A stretch of 64,000 nucleotides of DNA. Source: CAZUYC01 sp964624475 (GTDB lineage Bacteria > Myxococcota_A > UBA9160 > SMWR01). The translations under genes were made by a program, and so were the position numbers. Numbering within the stretch: the stretch's first letter is position 1; every line of letters begins with the position of its first letter. Positions 50,661 to 58,806 of the stretch are shown one piece after another. Below the pieces are notes generated by a model that saw only the letters and a program-made list of their open reading frames with translations, did not search any database and was not told the DNA's origin. Where the stretch lies: assembly GCA_964624475.1 (NCBI GenBank), contig CAZUYC010000085.1:1-64000 (forward strand). Direction: 5' to 3'.

Positions 50661-51487
50661 AGCCGCCGCCCTGCGCCGCGACCGCGATCGCAGTGGCCGC
50701 GTACGCGCTCGGCTGCGTCGCCGGCGCGAGCGAGCCGGCTCCCGCGAGCGGCCGCCGGCTCGAGCCGATCCGCCGCTTCGCGGCCGAGGAGGCGCGCCAG
50801 GCGGTGGCCGTCGACGCGGAGCACTTCTACGCGATCGACGACCGGCGCCTCGGAAAGTACTCGAAGCGTTCGGGCCGGCGCGTGGCGTCCTGGACCGCGC
50901 CCGCCGGCAGCCCGATCGTCCACCTGAACAGCGGCGTCGTCCTCGACGGCCGGCTCCACTGCGCCCACTCGAACTATCCGGGCCTGCCGATGCAGAGCTC
51001 GATCGAGATCTTCGACGCGGAGACCCTCGCGCACGTGGAGTCCCGCAGCCTCGGGCGGCTCCCGGGCTCGGCGACCTGGGTCGACCGCCGGGAGGGCGTC
51101 TTCTTCGTCGGCCTCGCGAACTACGCCGGGCGCGGCGGGGCGCCCGGACGGGGCCCGGAAGCCACCATCGTGGCGCGCTTCGATGCGGGCTGGCGTCCGA
51201 TCGGCGGGCACGCCTTCCCGAAGGCCGTGGTCGAGCGCTTCGGCACGCGCAGCAACTCGGGAGGCGCCTTCGGACCGGACGGCCTCCTCTGGGCCACGGG
51301 CCACGCCGCCGCCGAGGTCTACGCGCTGCGCGTGCCCGCGGCGGGCGTGGCGCTCGACCTCGTCGAGATCCTGCCGGCCGACGCGGCCGGCCAGGGCATC
51401 GCCTGGGACGCGGCGGAGCCCGAAGTGCTCTGGACGATCCGCCGGGATTCGCGCGAGGTCGTCGCGTCGCGCCTCGTGTCACCGTAG
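50657..51487 (+). CDS. Predicted lipoprotein with beta-propeller-like body, function unknown
   Basis: About 276 residues. A hydrophobic start ends in ALGC, a likely lipobox. The body reads like repeating strands of a propeller: RQAVAVDAEHFYAIDDRRLG, GSPIVHLNSGVVLDGRLHC, IEIFDAETLAHVESRSLG, GSATWVDRREGVFFVGLANY, NSGGAFGPDGLLWATGHA, GQGIAWDAAEPEVLWTIRRD. No family named. The start is unclear: the frame overlaps the SnoaL stop as CTGA at 50657, echoing GTGA/ATGA couplings; the first ordinary start (GTG 50693) would leave a signal too short. The stop at 51487 abuts a repeat array. Confidence 0.6.
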   Translation: MKPPPCAATAIAVAAYALGCVAGASEPAPASGRRLEPIRRFAAEEARQAVAVDAEHFYAIDDRRLGKYSKRSGRRVASWTAPAGSPIVHLNSGVVLDGRLHCAHSNYPGLPMQSSIEIFDAETLAHVESRSLGRLPGSATWVDRREGVFFVGLANYAGRGGAPGRGPEATIVARFDAGWRPIGGHAFPKAVVERFGTRSNSGGAFGPDGLLWATGHAAAEVYALRVPAAGVALDLVEILPADAAGQGIAWDAAEPEVLWTIRRDSREVVASRLVSP

Positions 51488-51490
51488 CCT

Positions 51491-51625
51491 GATGGACTTC
51501 GCTCGGCTTCGCCTCGCTGCGCGCTGCGCTTGCCCGATGAACTTCGCTCGGCTTCGCCTCGCTGCGCGCTGCGCTTGCCTGATGGACTTCGCTCGGCTTC
51601 GCCTCGCTGCGCGCTTCGCTTGCCT
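51491..51625 (+). repeat. Tandem array of three 45-bp two-hairpin units
   Basis: Units begin at 51491, 51536 and 51581: GATGGACTTCGCTC, GGC-TTC-GCC, TCGCTGCGCG, GC-TGC-GC (TTC in the third), CTTGCC. The 45-bp period is a multiple of three. First hairpin is GGC-TTC-GCC instead of GCC-TGC-GGC, i.e. the arms are swapped but still pair. The array is continued by the gene remnant at 51624. Confidence 0.88.
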
Positions 51626-51652
51626 ACTCCGGAGTGAAGCCCGGGCGGATCC
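51624..51652 (-). pseudogene. Duplicated 3' tail of the sulfatase gene
   Basis: CTACTCCGGAGTGAAGCCCG and the following GGCGGATCC repeat 53580-53608 exactly. On the minus strand it encodes RIRPGFTPE plus stop, the sulfatase C-terminus. Together with the repeat units it forms a direct duplication on either side of the carotenoid oxygenase gene. Confidence 0.7.
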
Positions 51653-51694
51653 TTTCGCTGAAGCAACGAAGGGAAACGGAGAGCCGGGAACGGG

Positions 51695-53419
51695 CTAGTG
51701 CTCCAGGGTCGATTCCAGATCGCGCGCCACGCGTTGAGCGGCGGTGCGCAGGTCGTCGGGTAGTTGGGAGAGCTCTTCGGCGCTGACGTCTTCCGAGAAT
51801 CGCAAGCGGCGCAGGCGGGCTGGTGCTACCGCGCGCGGCATCCAGGCCGCATGCAGGAGGAGCGGTACTTGTTCGCCGTACGGCCCTTTCAGGGTCGCCA
51901 GCGGTCCGCGACCGACATCGGCCGCGTCGAAGACGTCGATGCGAATGCCATCGTCACACAGCGCCGGCACGACGACGAAGCCGTCATGACCGCCCGGATG
52001 ACTACCGGCCAGCTTCCAATGATCGTCGCCGTGGCCCGGATCGCGGGGTACGAAGACAGGTGAAGTGGGCAGGATATCCGACGATAGATACTCGAACGTC
52101 GATTGACGGCGCAGGCTGCCGCGTTCGAACGTCGTCACTACGCCCTTGCCTTCCTGGCCCGGGAGCTTCGCCGGATCGATGCGGTTCCCGTACGCCGACA
52201 GGGCCCGTCGCGATATGTTGTGCGGGCGGTATCCATGGTACACGGCGTGGTGTGTGGTCGGCGCCGCTAGACCCTGCGGGCTCCAATCCATTGCCGTGAG
52301 TTGGAGATTGTAGGTCCAGTCGTCGCGAAACCGTGCCCGGTCGCGTATCCGACCCGCTTCCGGATCGACTTCCACCTCGGAGATCGACGACGGACACATC
52401 GACATGTTGTAGAGGCCGACTTGCGACGGGTGAATCGGCTCGCCGAACGCATCGACGTCGTCGGCTCGCAAGAAGAAGCCTAGATCGATGCCGTCCATGT
52501 GCTCGAACAGAATTCGGACGCCGCCGCTGTCGTCGTAGACGGCGTAGAAGTGGCCTGTGGGTGGCGCGATCATGAAGCGCCGCGTCGGCACCGGTTCGCC
52601 TGCCGGTGTCCGCTCGAGGTCTGTCTTGCGTACCAGAAAGGCAGGCGACTCGAGGTCGGCGAGTACGGTGCGTGACCCGCCGGCCATCTTTCCCGGGTCG
52701 CTCTTGAAGTTGCCCGACTCCACGAGCAGCAGCCAGTCACGCGTCTGACTCAGCGTATGCATGCTGCCGGCAATGCGCGCCTCTTGTACCGGCCAGGTAC
52801 GGACTTCCGTGCCTTCGCCGTCGTAACGCACGACCACCGGCTGCAGCTCGAAGGGCGCGTAAGTGACCGGCACCAGCTTCACGGTCCACAAGCAGTCGCG
52901 GTCCGGATCGATGATCGGATGGGCGGTGGAAAAGATGAACGGCAGCAAGCCGGGCATCGGCATCGACTCGCCCCACGATCGCTTCGAGCCGACCTCGCCC
53001 AGGAAGCGCAGCTCGACCGGGTCGATCTCCGCCGGGCGGCCGACGTCCCACGTCGCAAACAACCGATCACGCCAAGGCAAGGGCGCCGTGTTCGCCATGT
53101 TCGGCATGCCGAAGGCCGACGTATAGCCGACGCTGGTGATGTGAAATGCATCGGGGCGCAGCGCCAGCAGCCGCGCCGATGGTGAATCGATCTTACGGGC
53201 GCGCCAGGCGAATCGATCCGCCGCAGCGCCGTGCGTGCCCGGTCGCAGCGACAGGCGAATGATATGCCCGGGAGTGAACAGCGCGTACGGCAGGTCACCG
53301 CGGCGGTCGGGTGCGCTGATCATCATCTCACCGCCGATCTCGGCGGGCCAGGTGCCGGCTACGAGCTGTAGATCGATGTCACCGTGTTCTGCGGTGCTGA
53401 TGCTGCGCGGAACAGGCAC
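51695..53419 (-). CDS. Carotenoid oxygenase / lignostilbene dioxygenase (RPE65 family)
   Basis: A 574-residue iron dioxygenase. Conserved His sites typical of the family: STAHPIIDPD, SMHTLSQTRD, ILFEHMDGID and GGHDGFVVVPALCDDG, the four positions expected to hold Fe(II); the last has the ED/DG-style end. It cleaves a C=C bond of a carotenoid, apocarotenoid or stilbene with O2, giving two carbonyl products. Composition is visibly less GC-rich than neighbours, with A/T third positions (GATAGATAC, TATGTTG), so it looks acquired. It is bounded on both sides by repeat arrays plus copies of the sulfatase tail. Nothing recognisable lies between its start and 53490. Confidence 0.88.
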   Translation of the reverse strand: MPVPRSISTAEHGDIDLQLVAGTWPAEIGGEMMISAPDRRGDLPYALFTPGHIIRLSLRPGTHGAAADRFAWRARKIDSPSARLLALRPDAFHITSVGYTSAFGMPNMANTAPLPWRDRLFATWDVGRPAEIDPVELRFLGEVGSKRSWGESMPMPGLLPFIFSTAHPIIDPDRDCLWTVKLVPVTYAPFELQPVVVRYDGEGTEVRTWPVQEARIAGSMHTLSQTRDWLLLVESGNFKSDPGKMAGGSRTVLADLESPAFLVRKTDLERTPAGEPVPTRRFMIAPPTGHFYAVYDDSGGVRILFEHMDGIDLGFFLRADDVDAFGEPIHPSQVGLYNMSMCPSSISEVEVDPEAGRIRDRARFRDDWTYNLQLTAMDWSPQGLAAPTTHHAVYHGYRPHNISRRALSAYGNRIDPAKLPGQEGKGVVTTFERGSLRRQSTFEYLSSDILPTSPVFVPRDPGHGDDHWKLAGSHPGGHDGFVVVPALCDDGIRIDVFDAADVGRGPLATLKGPYGEQVPLLLHAAWMPRAVAPARLRRLRFSEDVSAEELSQLPDDLRTAAQRVARDLESTLEH

Positions 53420-53493
53420 TTCGTATCCTCCAGATATCCGGCAGAATCGGCCGGAGGCAGCACGAAGTCAACGCTGTTTGCCTGGGCGCATCG

Positions 53494-53580
53494 CTAACCT
53501 CGCTCGGCTTCGCCTCGCTGCGCGCTGCGCTGGCCCGATGAACCTCGCTCGGCTTCGCCTCGCTGCGCGCTGCGCTGGCC
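53494..53580 (+). repeat. Tandem array of two 45-bp two-hairpin units
   Basis: Units with GCTAACCTCGCTC / GATGAACCTCGCTC, GGC-TTC-GCC, TCGCTGCGCG, GC-TGC-GC and TGGCC (CTGGCC replaces CTTGCC). They run directly into the sulfatase stop codon. Direct counterpart of the array at 51491-51625. Confidence 0.85.
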
Positions 53581-55023
53581 TACTCCGGAGTGAAGCCCGG
53601 GCGGATCCTTCCCTCGAGAGAGATCAGCGGCTGCGCCGACGCGACCCTGCCGGGGCTGCGGCAGCCGGGCCCGACGCGGTCCTGGCCGAGGTCGTCCCGC
53701 GTCGCCGCCGCGAGCTCGCGCAGCTTCGCCACCAGGGCGGGGTGGTCGGCGGCGACGTCGTGCGCCTCGCCCGGGTCGTGCTCGAGGTCGTAGAGCTCGG
53801 CGCCCGCGAGGTGGAGCTTCCAGGGCCCGGAGCGCACGGCCTCGAGCGCGTCGCCGCGAAAGAAGTAGAAGGCCTCGTGGGGCGACCGCGCGCCGGGCTC
53901 GCCCGCGAGGAGCGGCCCGATGTCGCGCCCGTCGATGCGCCGATCGGCCGGAACCTCGCCACCGGCGAGCTTCACCAGGGTGGGAAGCACGTCGATCATG
54001 CCCGTCACCGCATCGCTCGACGTCCCGGCCGGGATGCTCCCGGGCCACCAGGCGAGGGTCGGCACGCGCACCCCGCCCTCGAGGGTCGTCCCCTTGTACC
54101 CGCGCAGCGGCCGGTTGCTCCCGTCGACCCCCGCGCCGTTGTCGGAGCTGAAGAGCACGAGCGTCCTGGCTTCGAGGCCGAGCTCCCGGACCGCGGTGAG
54201 CACCCGGCCGACGCTCCAGTCGAGCTCCTCGACCGAGTCGCCATAGGCGCCATTGCCCGACCTTCCCCGGAAGGCCGCGCCCGGATGCCAGGGGGAGTGG
54301 ACGGCCGTGTGGGCGAGGTAGAGGAAGAAGGGCCGGTCCGCGTGCTCGCGGACGAACCTCACGGCCTCTTCGGTGTAGCGCTGCACGAGCTCCCGCTGCT
54401 CCGCGACGCGGACGCGCGCGACGACCTTCTCGTCGCGCAGGAGGGGGATCGGAGGGCGAGGCGACTCGGAGGCAGCGGGGTGGGGCGGGACCGCAGCGGG
54501 CGGGTGCTCCGCGAGGTCTTCGGGAGGACCCATGTCGTTCGAGTAGGGGATGCCGAAGTAGCGCTCGAATCCGTGCCGGGTCGGCAGGAAACTCCGGCTG
54601 GTCGCCGAGGTGCCACTTGCCGACGCAGGCGGTGGCGTAGCCCCGCCGCTTCAGGAGCTCCGGCAGGGTGTGCTCGCCCGCGGAGAGGCCGATCGGGCTC
54701 GCCGGGAAGAGCGCGTAGGGGATGCCGACGCGCTTGGCGTAGCTCCCGGAGAGCAGCGCGGCTCGCGCGGGCGAGCAGACCGGAGCGCTGTAGTGGGAGC
54801 CGAGCCGGCGCCCTTCGGCCGCCATGCGGTCGAGCTCGGGCGTGCGATGGAGCTTCGAGCCGAAGGGGCCGATGTCCCCGTAGCCGAGGTCGTCGACGAG
54901 GATGACGATGAAGTTCGGGCGCTCGGCGGAGAGGGCCGGGGAAGTGAGGACGGCGAGGGCGGCGGCGGCCAGCCAGCCGGCCCGCCGGATCGTTCGCGGC
55001 ACCTGGGGCCGAGCGGGATCCAT
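53580..55023 (-). pseudogene. Arylsulfatase-type enzyme broken by a one-base frameshift
   Basis: An exported sulfatase of about 480 residues if repaired. The 5' part (to about residue 144) has a signal peptide, NFIVILVDDLGYGDIGPFG with metal Asp residues, and CSPAR in SAPVCSPARAALLSG, the site of formylglycine formation. GKWHLGDQPEF follows, after which the frame is lost. The other frame continues correctly with TRHGFERYFGIPYSNDMGPP, FLYLAHTAVHSPWHP, VLFSSDNGAG and ends RIRPGFTPE. The shift fits one extra T in a TTT run (AAA at 54589-54591). It may be a true mutation or a sequencing error. It is 12 bases downstream of the GT87-like gene. Confidence 0.85.
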
Positions 55024-55035
55024 CTCGGGGCGCTC

Positions 55036-56637
55036 CTATTCCGATGAACTTCGCTCGCCTGCGGCTCGCTGCGCGCGCCTTCGGCGCTTGCTCGACGAAC
55101 TTCGCTCGCCTGGGCCGAGCTCCACAGGAGCTCCGGCCCGCTGCGCGCGCCAGGCGATCGTGTGCGCCGCGAGCACGGCGAAGAGGCCGGGGCTCAGGAT
55201 GGCGCTGTTCGCGAAGGCGCGCGAGTCGGTGGCGAGGAGCGCCGCGTAGCCGGCCGCGGACCAGGCGAAGAGCGCGGTCCAGGTGACCGCGTACGCGGGT
55301 CGGCGGACCGCCTCGGGCGGGGCGAGCAGCAGCAGCACCAAGACGGAGAAGTAGTAGTGCACGGGGGTCGCGACGAAGAGGGCCACCGCGAGCGCGGTCG
55401 AGGCGAAGACGAGGGCCGGGACGCGGCGCGCGAGGGAGAGCGCCGCGAGGCCGAGCAGCGCCGCGCCCGCCGCGCCGAACGGCGCGCGGGCCCGCAGGGT
55501 CAGGGCGGCGAGGGCGTAGTCGTAGTCGGGGGCGGGCGCCAGGAAGTGGTCGAGCGCGACCAGGCACTTGAACCCGATCCGGTAGAGCGAGAGGATCTGC
55601 CCGTGCAGGCCGATCTTCGCCACGAACTCCTGCCACGCGCCGATTCCGAGGAGCGCGCTCGAGACGAAGAGCCCCGCGGCGACCGTCGCCGCGAACGCGC
55701 CGACGAGACCCGGGAGCCAGTCGGGCGTCCGCTCGCTGCGCCGGCGGCGCAGCGCCGCCCACAGGACGAGTGCGGCGGGCAGGACGGCCGGGAAGATCTG
55801 GAGCAGCGCCGCGAGCCCGAAGGCGACGCCCGCCCCCCGCGCGCGCCCGCGCGCGAAGGCGCAAGCCCCGAGGATCGCGAGCGACACGTAGCCGAAGCGA
55901 AGGATCGCGCCGCCCATCACGTTCCACTGGTTCGGGACCTCGGTAAAGAAGAAGGTCGCCGCGACGAGTCCCGCGCGGGCTCCGAAGCGGCGGAAGGCCG
56001 CGGCGAGCGCGACGAGGATCAGCGCCGGATCCACGAGCGAGAGGCCGAGCAGCGTCCCGTAGCGCAGCGGCAGGCGCTCGAAGGCTGGAGCCGCGAGGGC
56101 CGTGAAGAAGGGCGTCTGGTTGTAGCCGTTGTCCACGAACCAGAGCGCGCGGTTCGGCTGATCCGGGAGGCGCTGGAAGAAGGCGAGGTCGGCGAGGAAC
56201 TCGCGGCGGCGCTCCGGGCTGAAGCGCTGCTCGCAGTCGGAGCGGCGCAGGAGCTCGTCGCGGTCGAGTGTCGCCATGGGCTCGCGCAGGTCGCTCGCCC
56301 GCTCGATCCCGCGGAAGAAGCCCGACCCCCGCGCATCGAGCGCGAGGATGCAGGCGTAGATCCGGAAGTAGCCGAGCTCGCGGGCGTACTTCGCGCCGAA
56401 GAAGGCGTGCTGCACGTCCCAGGTCTTCACGAAGTGCCGCGGGTGGGCGGAGAGCGCCAAGAAGCCGAGGGCGCCCGCGACCGCGAGCAGGCCCAGCGCC
56501 GCGTCGATGCCGCGATCGAGACGCGGCCCCGCGAGCCGCTCCGGGAGCCGGCGGGCCGCGAGCGCGACGAGCCCCGCGAGAGCGCCGAGCGCCGCCACCG
56601 CGAGCTGCCACTCGAGCGGATGGACGCGGATCTCCAC
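55036..56637 (-). CDS. Polytopic membrane protein, GT87/DUF2029-like, with repeat-derived C-terminus
   Basis: A 533-residue protein with about ten hydrophobic helices. After the first two helices comes the long loop SAHPRHFVKTWDVQHAFFGA then KYARELGYFRIYACILALDA, placing an Asp in the position used by GT-C enzymes. Later LFVATPVHYYFSVLVLLLLA resembles GT87 mannosyltransferases. Assignment is by fold style only. The last about 37 residues (AQRAGAPVELGPGERSSSSK and on) are translated repeat units (55043-55152), hydrophilic and unlike the rest, so the original C-terminus was probably replaced or extended. It is followed after 12 bases by the sulfatase gene. Confidence 0.68.
   Translation of the reverse strand: MEIRVHPLEWQLAVAALGALAGLVALAARRLPERLAGPRLDRGIDAALGLLAVAGALGFLALSAHPRHFVKTWDVQHAFFGAKYARELGYFRIYACILALDARGSGFFRGIERASDLREPMATLDRDELLRRSDCEQRFSPERRREFLADLAFFQRLPDQPNRALWFVDNGYNQTPFFTALAAPAFERLPLRYGTLLGLSLVDPALILVALAAAFRRFGARAGLVAATFFFTEVPNQWNVMGGAILRFGYVSLAILGACAFARGRARGAGVAFGLAALLQIFPAVLPAALVLWAALRRRRSERTPDWLPGLVGAFAATVAAGLFVSSALLGIGAWQEFVAKIGLHGQILSLYRIGFKCLVALDHFLAPAPDYDYALAALTLRARAPFGAAGAALLGLAALSLARRVPALVFASTALAVALFVATPVHYYFSVLVLLLLAPPEAVRRPAYAVTWTALFAWSAAGYAALLATDSRAFANSAILSPGLFAVLAAHTIAWRAQRAGAPVELGPGERSSSSKRRRRAQRAAGERSSSE
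55043..55152 (+). repeat. Two two-hairpin units forming the GT87-like gene's 3' end
   Basis: Unit 1: ACTTCGCTC, GCC-TGC-GGC, TCGCTGCGCG, GCGCC-TTC-GGCGC, TTGCTC. Unit 2: ACTTCGCTCGCCT then the long-arm hairpin (GGGCC, GAGCTCC-ACA-GGAGCTC, GGCCC) and GCTGCGCGC. Both are read through by the gene on the minus strand. Confidence 0.85.
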
Positions 56638-56712
56638 GGGCGGCCCCGGCGCGGGACGATATCACGGTTCGCAGCGGGGGCCGGCGCGCGCCGCGGTCGA
56701 CCCTCGAGCGGG

Positions 56713-56781
56713 CTGACGGTCGGCGAAGAGCCGGCCGTCAGGCACTTCGCTCGGCTTCGCCTCGCTGCGCGCTTCGCTTGC
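56713..56781 (+). repeat. Hairpin followed by a two-hairpin repeat unit, upstream of the SGNH gene
   Basis: CTGACGGTCGGC with GCCGGCCGTCAG around GAAGA (56713-56741; related to 9527-9549). Then comes a unit (56743-56781): CACTTCGCTC, GGC-TTC-GCC, TCGCTGCGCG, C-TTC-G, CTTGCC. It lies 18-86 bases before the start codon at 56799, so it would be in the 5' untranslated region. Confidence 0.75.
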
Positions 56782-56798
56782 CGCGGCCTTGTCGAGCC

Positions 56799-57983
56799 GT
56801 GAGCGGGCGCGCGCGCCGCGTCGCGGTGGCCGCCGCGTGGCTGGCGGGCGTGCTCTGCCTCCAGGAGCTCGTGCTGCGCTTCGTCTTCCCGCTCCCGGAG
56901 ATCGCGAGCCTGAACCGCGTCGACTACATGCGCCGCGCCGCGGACGATCCGCGCCGGCCGCTTCGCAGCCTGCGCCTCGTCTGGGAATCGGCGCCCGACG
57001 GCGCGCGCTTCGAGCACGGGCTCAATGCCTACGGATTCCGGGATCGGGAGTGGAGCCTCGCGAAGGAGCCGGGCGTTGCGCGCGTCTTCTTCGTGGGGGA
57101 CAGCTTCGTCGAGGGAACGATGGCCGGCGACGACGAGACCATCCCGCGCGCGTTCGCCGTCGCCGCAGCGCGCGCGGGACGCCGCGTCGAGGCGATGAAT
57201 CTCGGGGTGATGGGAGCGGACCTGTCGCACTACTTCCAGCTCGTCAGCGACACCGCCCCGCTGTTCAGGCCCGACGCCGTGATCCTGGTGCTCTTCGCGA
57301 ACGACCTCCCCCCGCCCGCCTTCGACGTCGTGCGCGCGCCGGCGCGCCGTTTCGACCGGCGGCTGCCGCGCCTCGCGGTCGTGGCGCAGCTGCTCGCCGC
57401 CGGGGAGATGCCGCCGCTGCGAGCGCGTCTGCGGGCCGTCCCCTACCACGTCCCGGCGACGGACCCGCGCCACCTCTGGCACGGCCGCGAAGCCGAGGTC
57501 CGTGCCCTCACGCGAGCGGACCTGGCGCGAGCCGTCCTCGAAGGGCGATTCAATCCCTATCGCGTCGGCGGCGCCGGCTACCTCGCCGAGGCCCTGCGTA
57601 CGCCGATCGACGTGGCCGAACCGCTGCGCTTCCTCGCCGGCTTCCTCGCGCGCCACGGCGGCCGGCTCTTCGTCGCCTATCTCCCCGACCGCACGCAGGT
57701 GAGCCGCCACTACGCCGGCTTCGAGGCGGCGCTCGGCGCCGACGGGACCGACCTCGGCGGTCGCGAATACCGCCGGCATCGGCGCGAGCTCGCGCGCGAC
57801 TGTCGCGCGGCCGGGGTTCCCTTCCTCGACCTGACGCCGCTCCTGCGCCGGGAGGAGGCGCGGGGCCAGCATCTCTACTGGGACTACGACGACCACATGC
57901 GAGCCGGCGGCTATGCGCTGGTCGGGCAGGCGCTCTTCGACGGCTGGGTGCGAGGGCGGGGTGAAACCGGGCCTGAGGGTTGA
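56799..57983 (+). CDS. Membrane-anchored SGNH-hydrolase-like protein
   Basis: A 394-residue protein with an N-terminal membrane anchor (VAVAAAWLAGVLCLQELVLRF). The SGNH core is VFFVGDSFVEGTMAGDDETI (Ser nucleophile), MNLGVMGADLSHYFQLV (Gly), LVLFANDLPPPAFD (Asn) and a late DDHMRAGGYALVGQAL (Asp-x-x-His). Such AlgX/DltD-like anchored SGNH proteins often acylate or deacylate cell-surface polysaccharide. The neighbouring GT87-like gene would fit, but they are divergent. GTG start at 56799. Its TGA overlaps the -35 box of the PadR promoter. Confidence 0.75.
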   Translation: MSGRARRVAVAAAWLAGVLCLQELVLRFVFPLPEIASLNRVDYMRRAADDPRRPLRSLRLVWESAPDGARFEHGLNAYGFRDREWSLAKEPGVARVFFVGDSFVEGTMAGDDETIPRAFAVAAARAGRRVEAMNLGVMGADLSHYFQLVSDTAPLFRPDAVILVLFANDLPPPAFDVVRAPARRFDRRLPRLAVVAQLLAAGEMPPLRARLRAVPYHVPATDPRHLWHGREAEVRALTRADLARAVLEGRFNPYRVGGAGYLAEALRTPIDVAEPLRFLAGFLARHGGRLFVAYLPDRTQVSRHYAGFEAALGADGTDLGGREYRRHRRELARDCRAAGVPFLDLTPLLRREEARGQHLYWDYDDHMRAGGYALVGQALFDGWVRGRGETGPEG

Positions 57984-58010
57984 CAAGATATATCTTACGA
58001 TATATCTTGC
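57980..58010 (+). promoter_or_regulatory. PadR promoter with overlapping AT-rich operator
   Basis: TTGACA (57980-57985), 17-bp spacer, TATCTT (58003-58008). Between them AAGATATATCTTACGATATATC repeats GATATATC twice, giving dyad symmetry (shown here split: AAGATATATCTT, ACG, ATATATCTT). Such ATATATC dyads are the usual operators of PadR-family genes, so autorepression is likely. Confidence 0.72.
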
Positions 58011-58039
58011 TGTCTATCGCACGCCCGCGGAGGTAGGCC

Positions 58040-58588
58040 ATGCACTGGCAGCACCACCGCTCCCGCTTCCACCGCCACATGCGCCGGCACGGCCTCGGAC
58101 CCTGGGCGGCCCGCGGCCGCTTCTTCGGCCCCGGCGAGGTGCGCCTCGCGCTGCTCTCGCTCCTGGCCGCGCGCCCCCAGCACGGCTACGAGCTCATGCG
58201 CAGCCTCGAGGAGCGCTCCGCCGGCACCTACCGCGCGAGCGCCGGAACCATCTACCCGACCCTCCAGCAGCTCGAGGACGAGGGTCTCGCCCGCTCCGAG
58301 TCGGTCGAGGGCAAGCGGGTCTACCGCATCACGGACGCGGGGCGCGCGGAGGTCGAGCGCGAGGCCGAGGCGGTGGCGGAGATCTGGCGGCGCGCCGACG
58401 ACTGGGGCGACTGGAGCGACCTCTTCGATCCCGGCGCGACCGAGCTCGTGCGCCCGGCGATGGAACTCTTCAAGGCGTCCCTGCGCTCGCTCGCGCGCAG
58501 CGACGACCCGGGCCGCATCGACGCGATCCGCGCGATCCTGCGCGACGCGCGCCAGCGCATCCGCGCCCTCGACGACGCGGAGGCCTGA
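58040..58588 (+). CDS. PadR-family transcriptional regulator
   Basis: A 182-residue protein. A His/Arg-rich leader (MHWQHHRSRFHRHMRRHGLG) precedes the winged helix: LALLSLLAARPQHGYELMRS, AGTYRASAGTIYPTLQQLED and EGLARSESVEGKRVYRITDAG, the PadR signature with the recognition helix at SAGTIYPTL. The C-terminal helices would make the dimer. Poly-His leaders are seen in PadR proteins tied to heme or metal, an inference. GGAGG precedes the ATG. The stop is directly followed by a repeat array, so it has no downstream operon partner. Confidence 0.92.
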   Translation: MHWQHHRSRFHRHMRRHGLGPWAARGRFFGPGEVRLALLSLLAARPQHGYELMRSLEERSAGTYRASAGTIYPTLQQLEDEGLARSESVEGKRVYRITDAGRAEVEREAEAVAEIWRRADDWGDWSDLFDPGATELVRPAMELFKASLRSLARSDDPGRIDAIRAILRDARQRIRALDDAEA

Positions 58589-58589
58589 G

Positions 58590-58795
58590 CAAGGCCGCGA
58601 CCGCAAGGCCGCGAAGCGGCCGCGCAGCGAGCCGCAGGCGAGCGGAGGTCCATCGAGCTACGCCGCGGGCGCGGCCGCAAGGCCGCGAAGCGGCCGCGCA
58701 GCGAGCCGCAGGCGAGCGGAGGTCCATCGAGCTACGCCGCGGGCGCGGCCGCAAGGTCGCGAAGCGGCCGCGCAGCGAGCCGAGTGCGGGCCCCG
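58590..58795 (-). repeat. Tandem array of about three 74-bp two-hairpin units
   Basis: Reverse-orientation units with GCAAGG starts at 58603, 58677 and 58751, period 74. Each has GGCCGC-GAA-GCGGCC, CGCGCAGCGA, GCC-GCA-GGC and GAGCGGAG; the spacer GTCCATCGAGCTACGCCGCG is conserved between units. The last unit ends in GAGTGCGGGCCCCGC, the leader also seen at 9109 and 20008. It fills the gap between the PadR and AsmA stops. Confidence 0.85.
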
Positions 58796-58806
58796 CTGAG
58801 GCCCGA

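Noticed and set aside
51491..51625. CRISPR array
   Set aside because: Units are contiguous with no unique spacers, period 45, and the same unit is scattered elsewhere; no cas genes.
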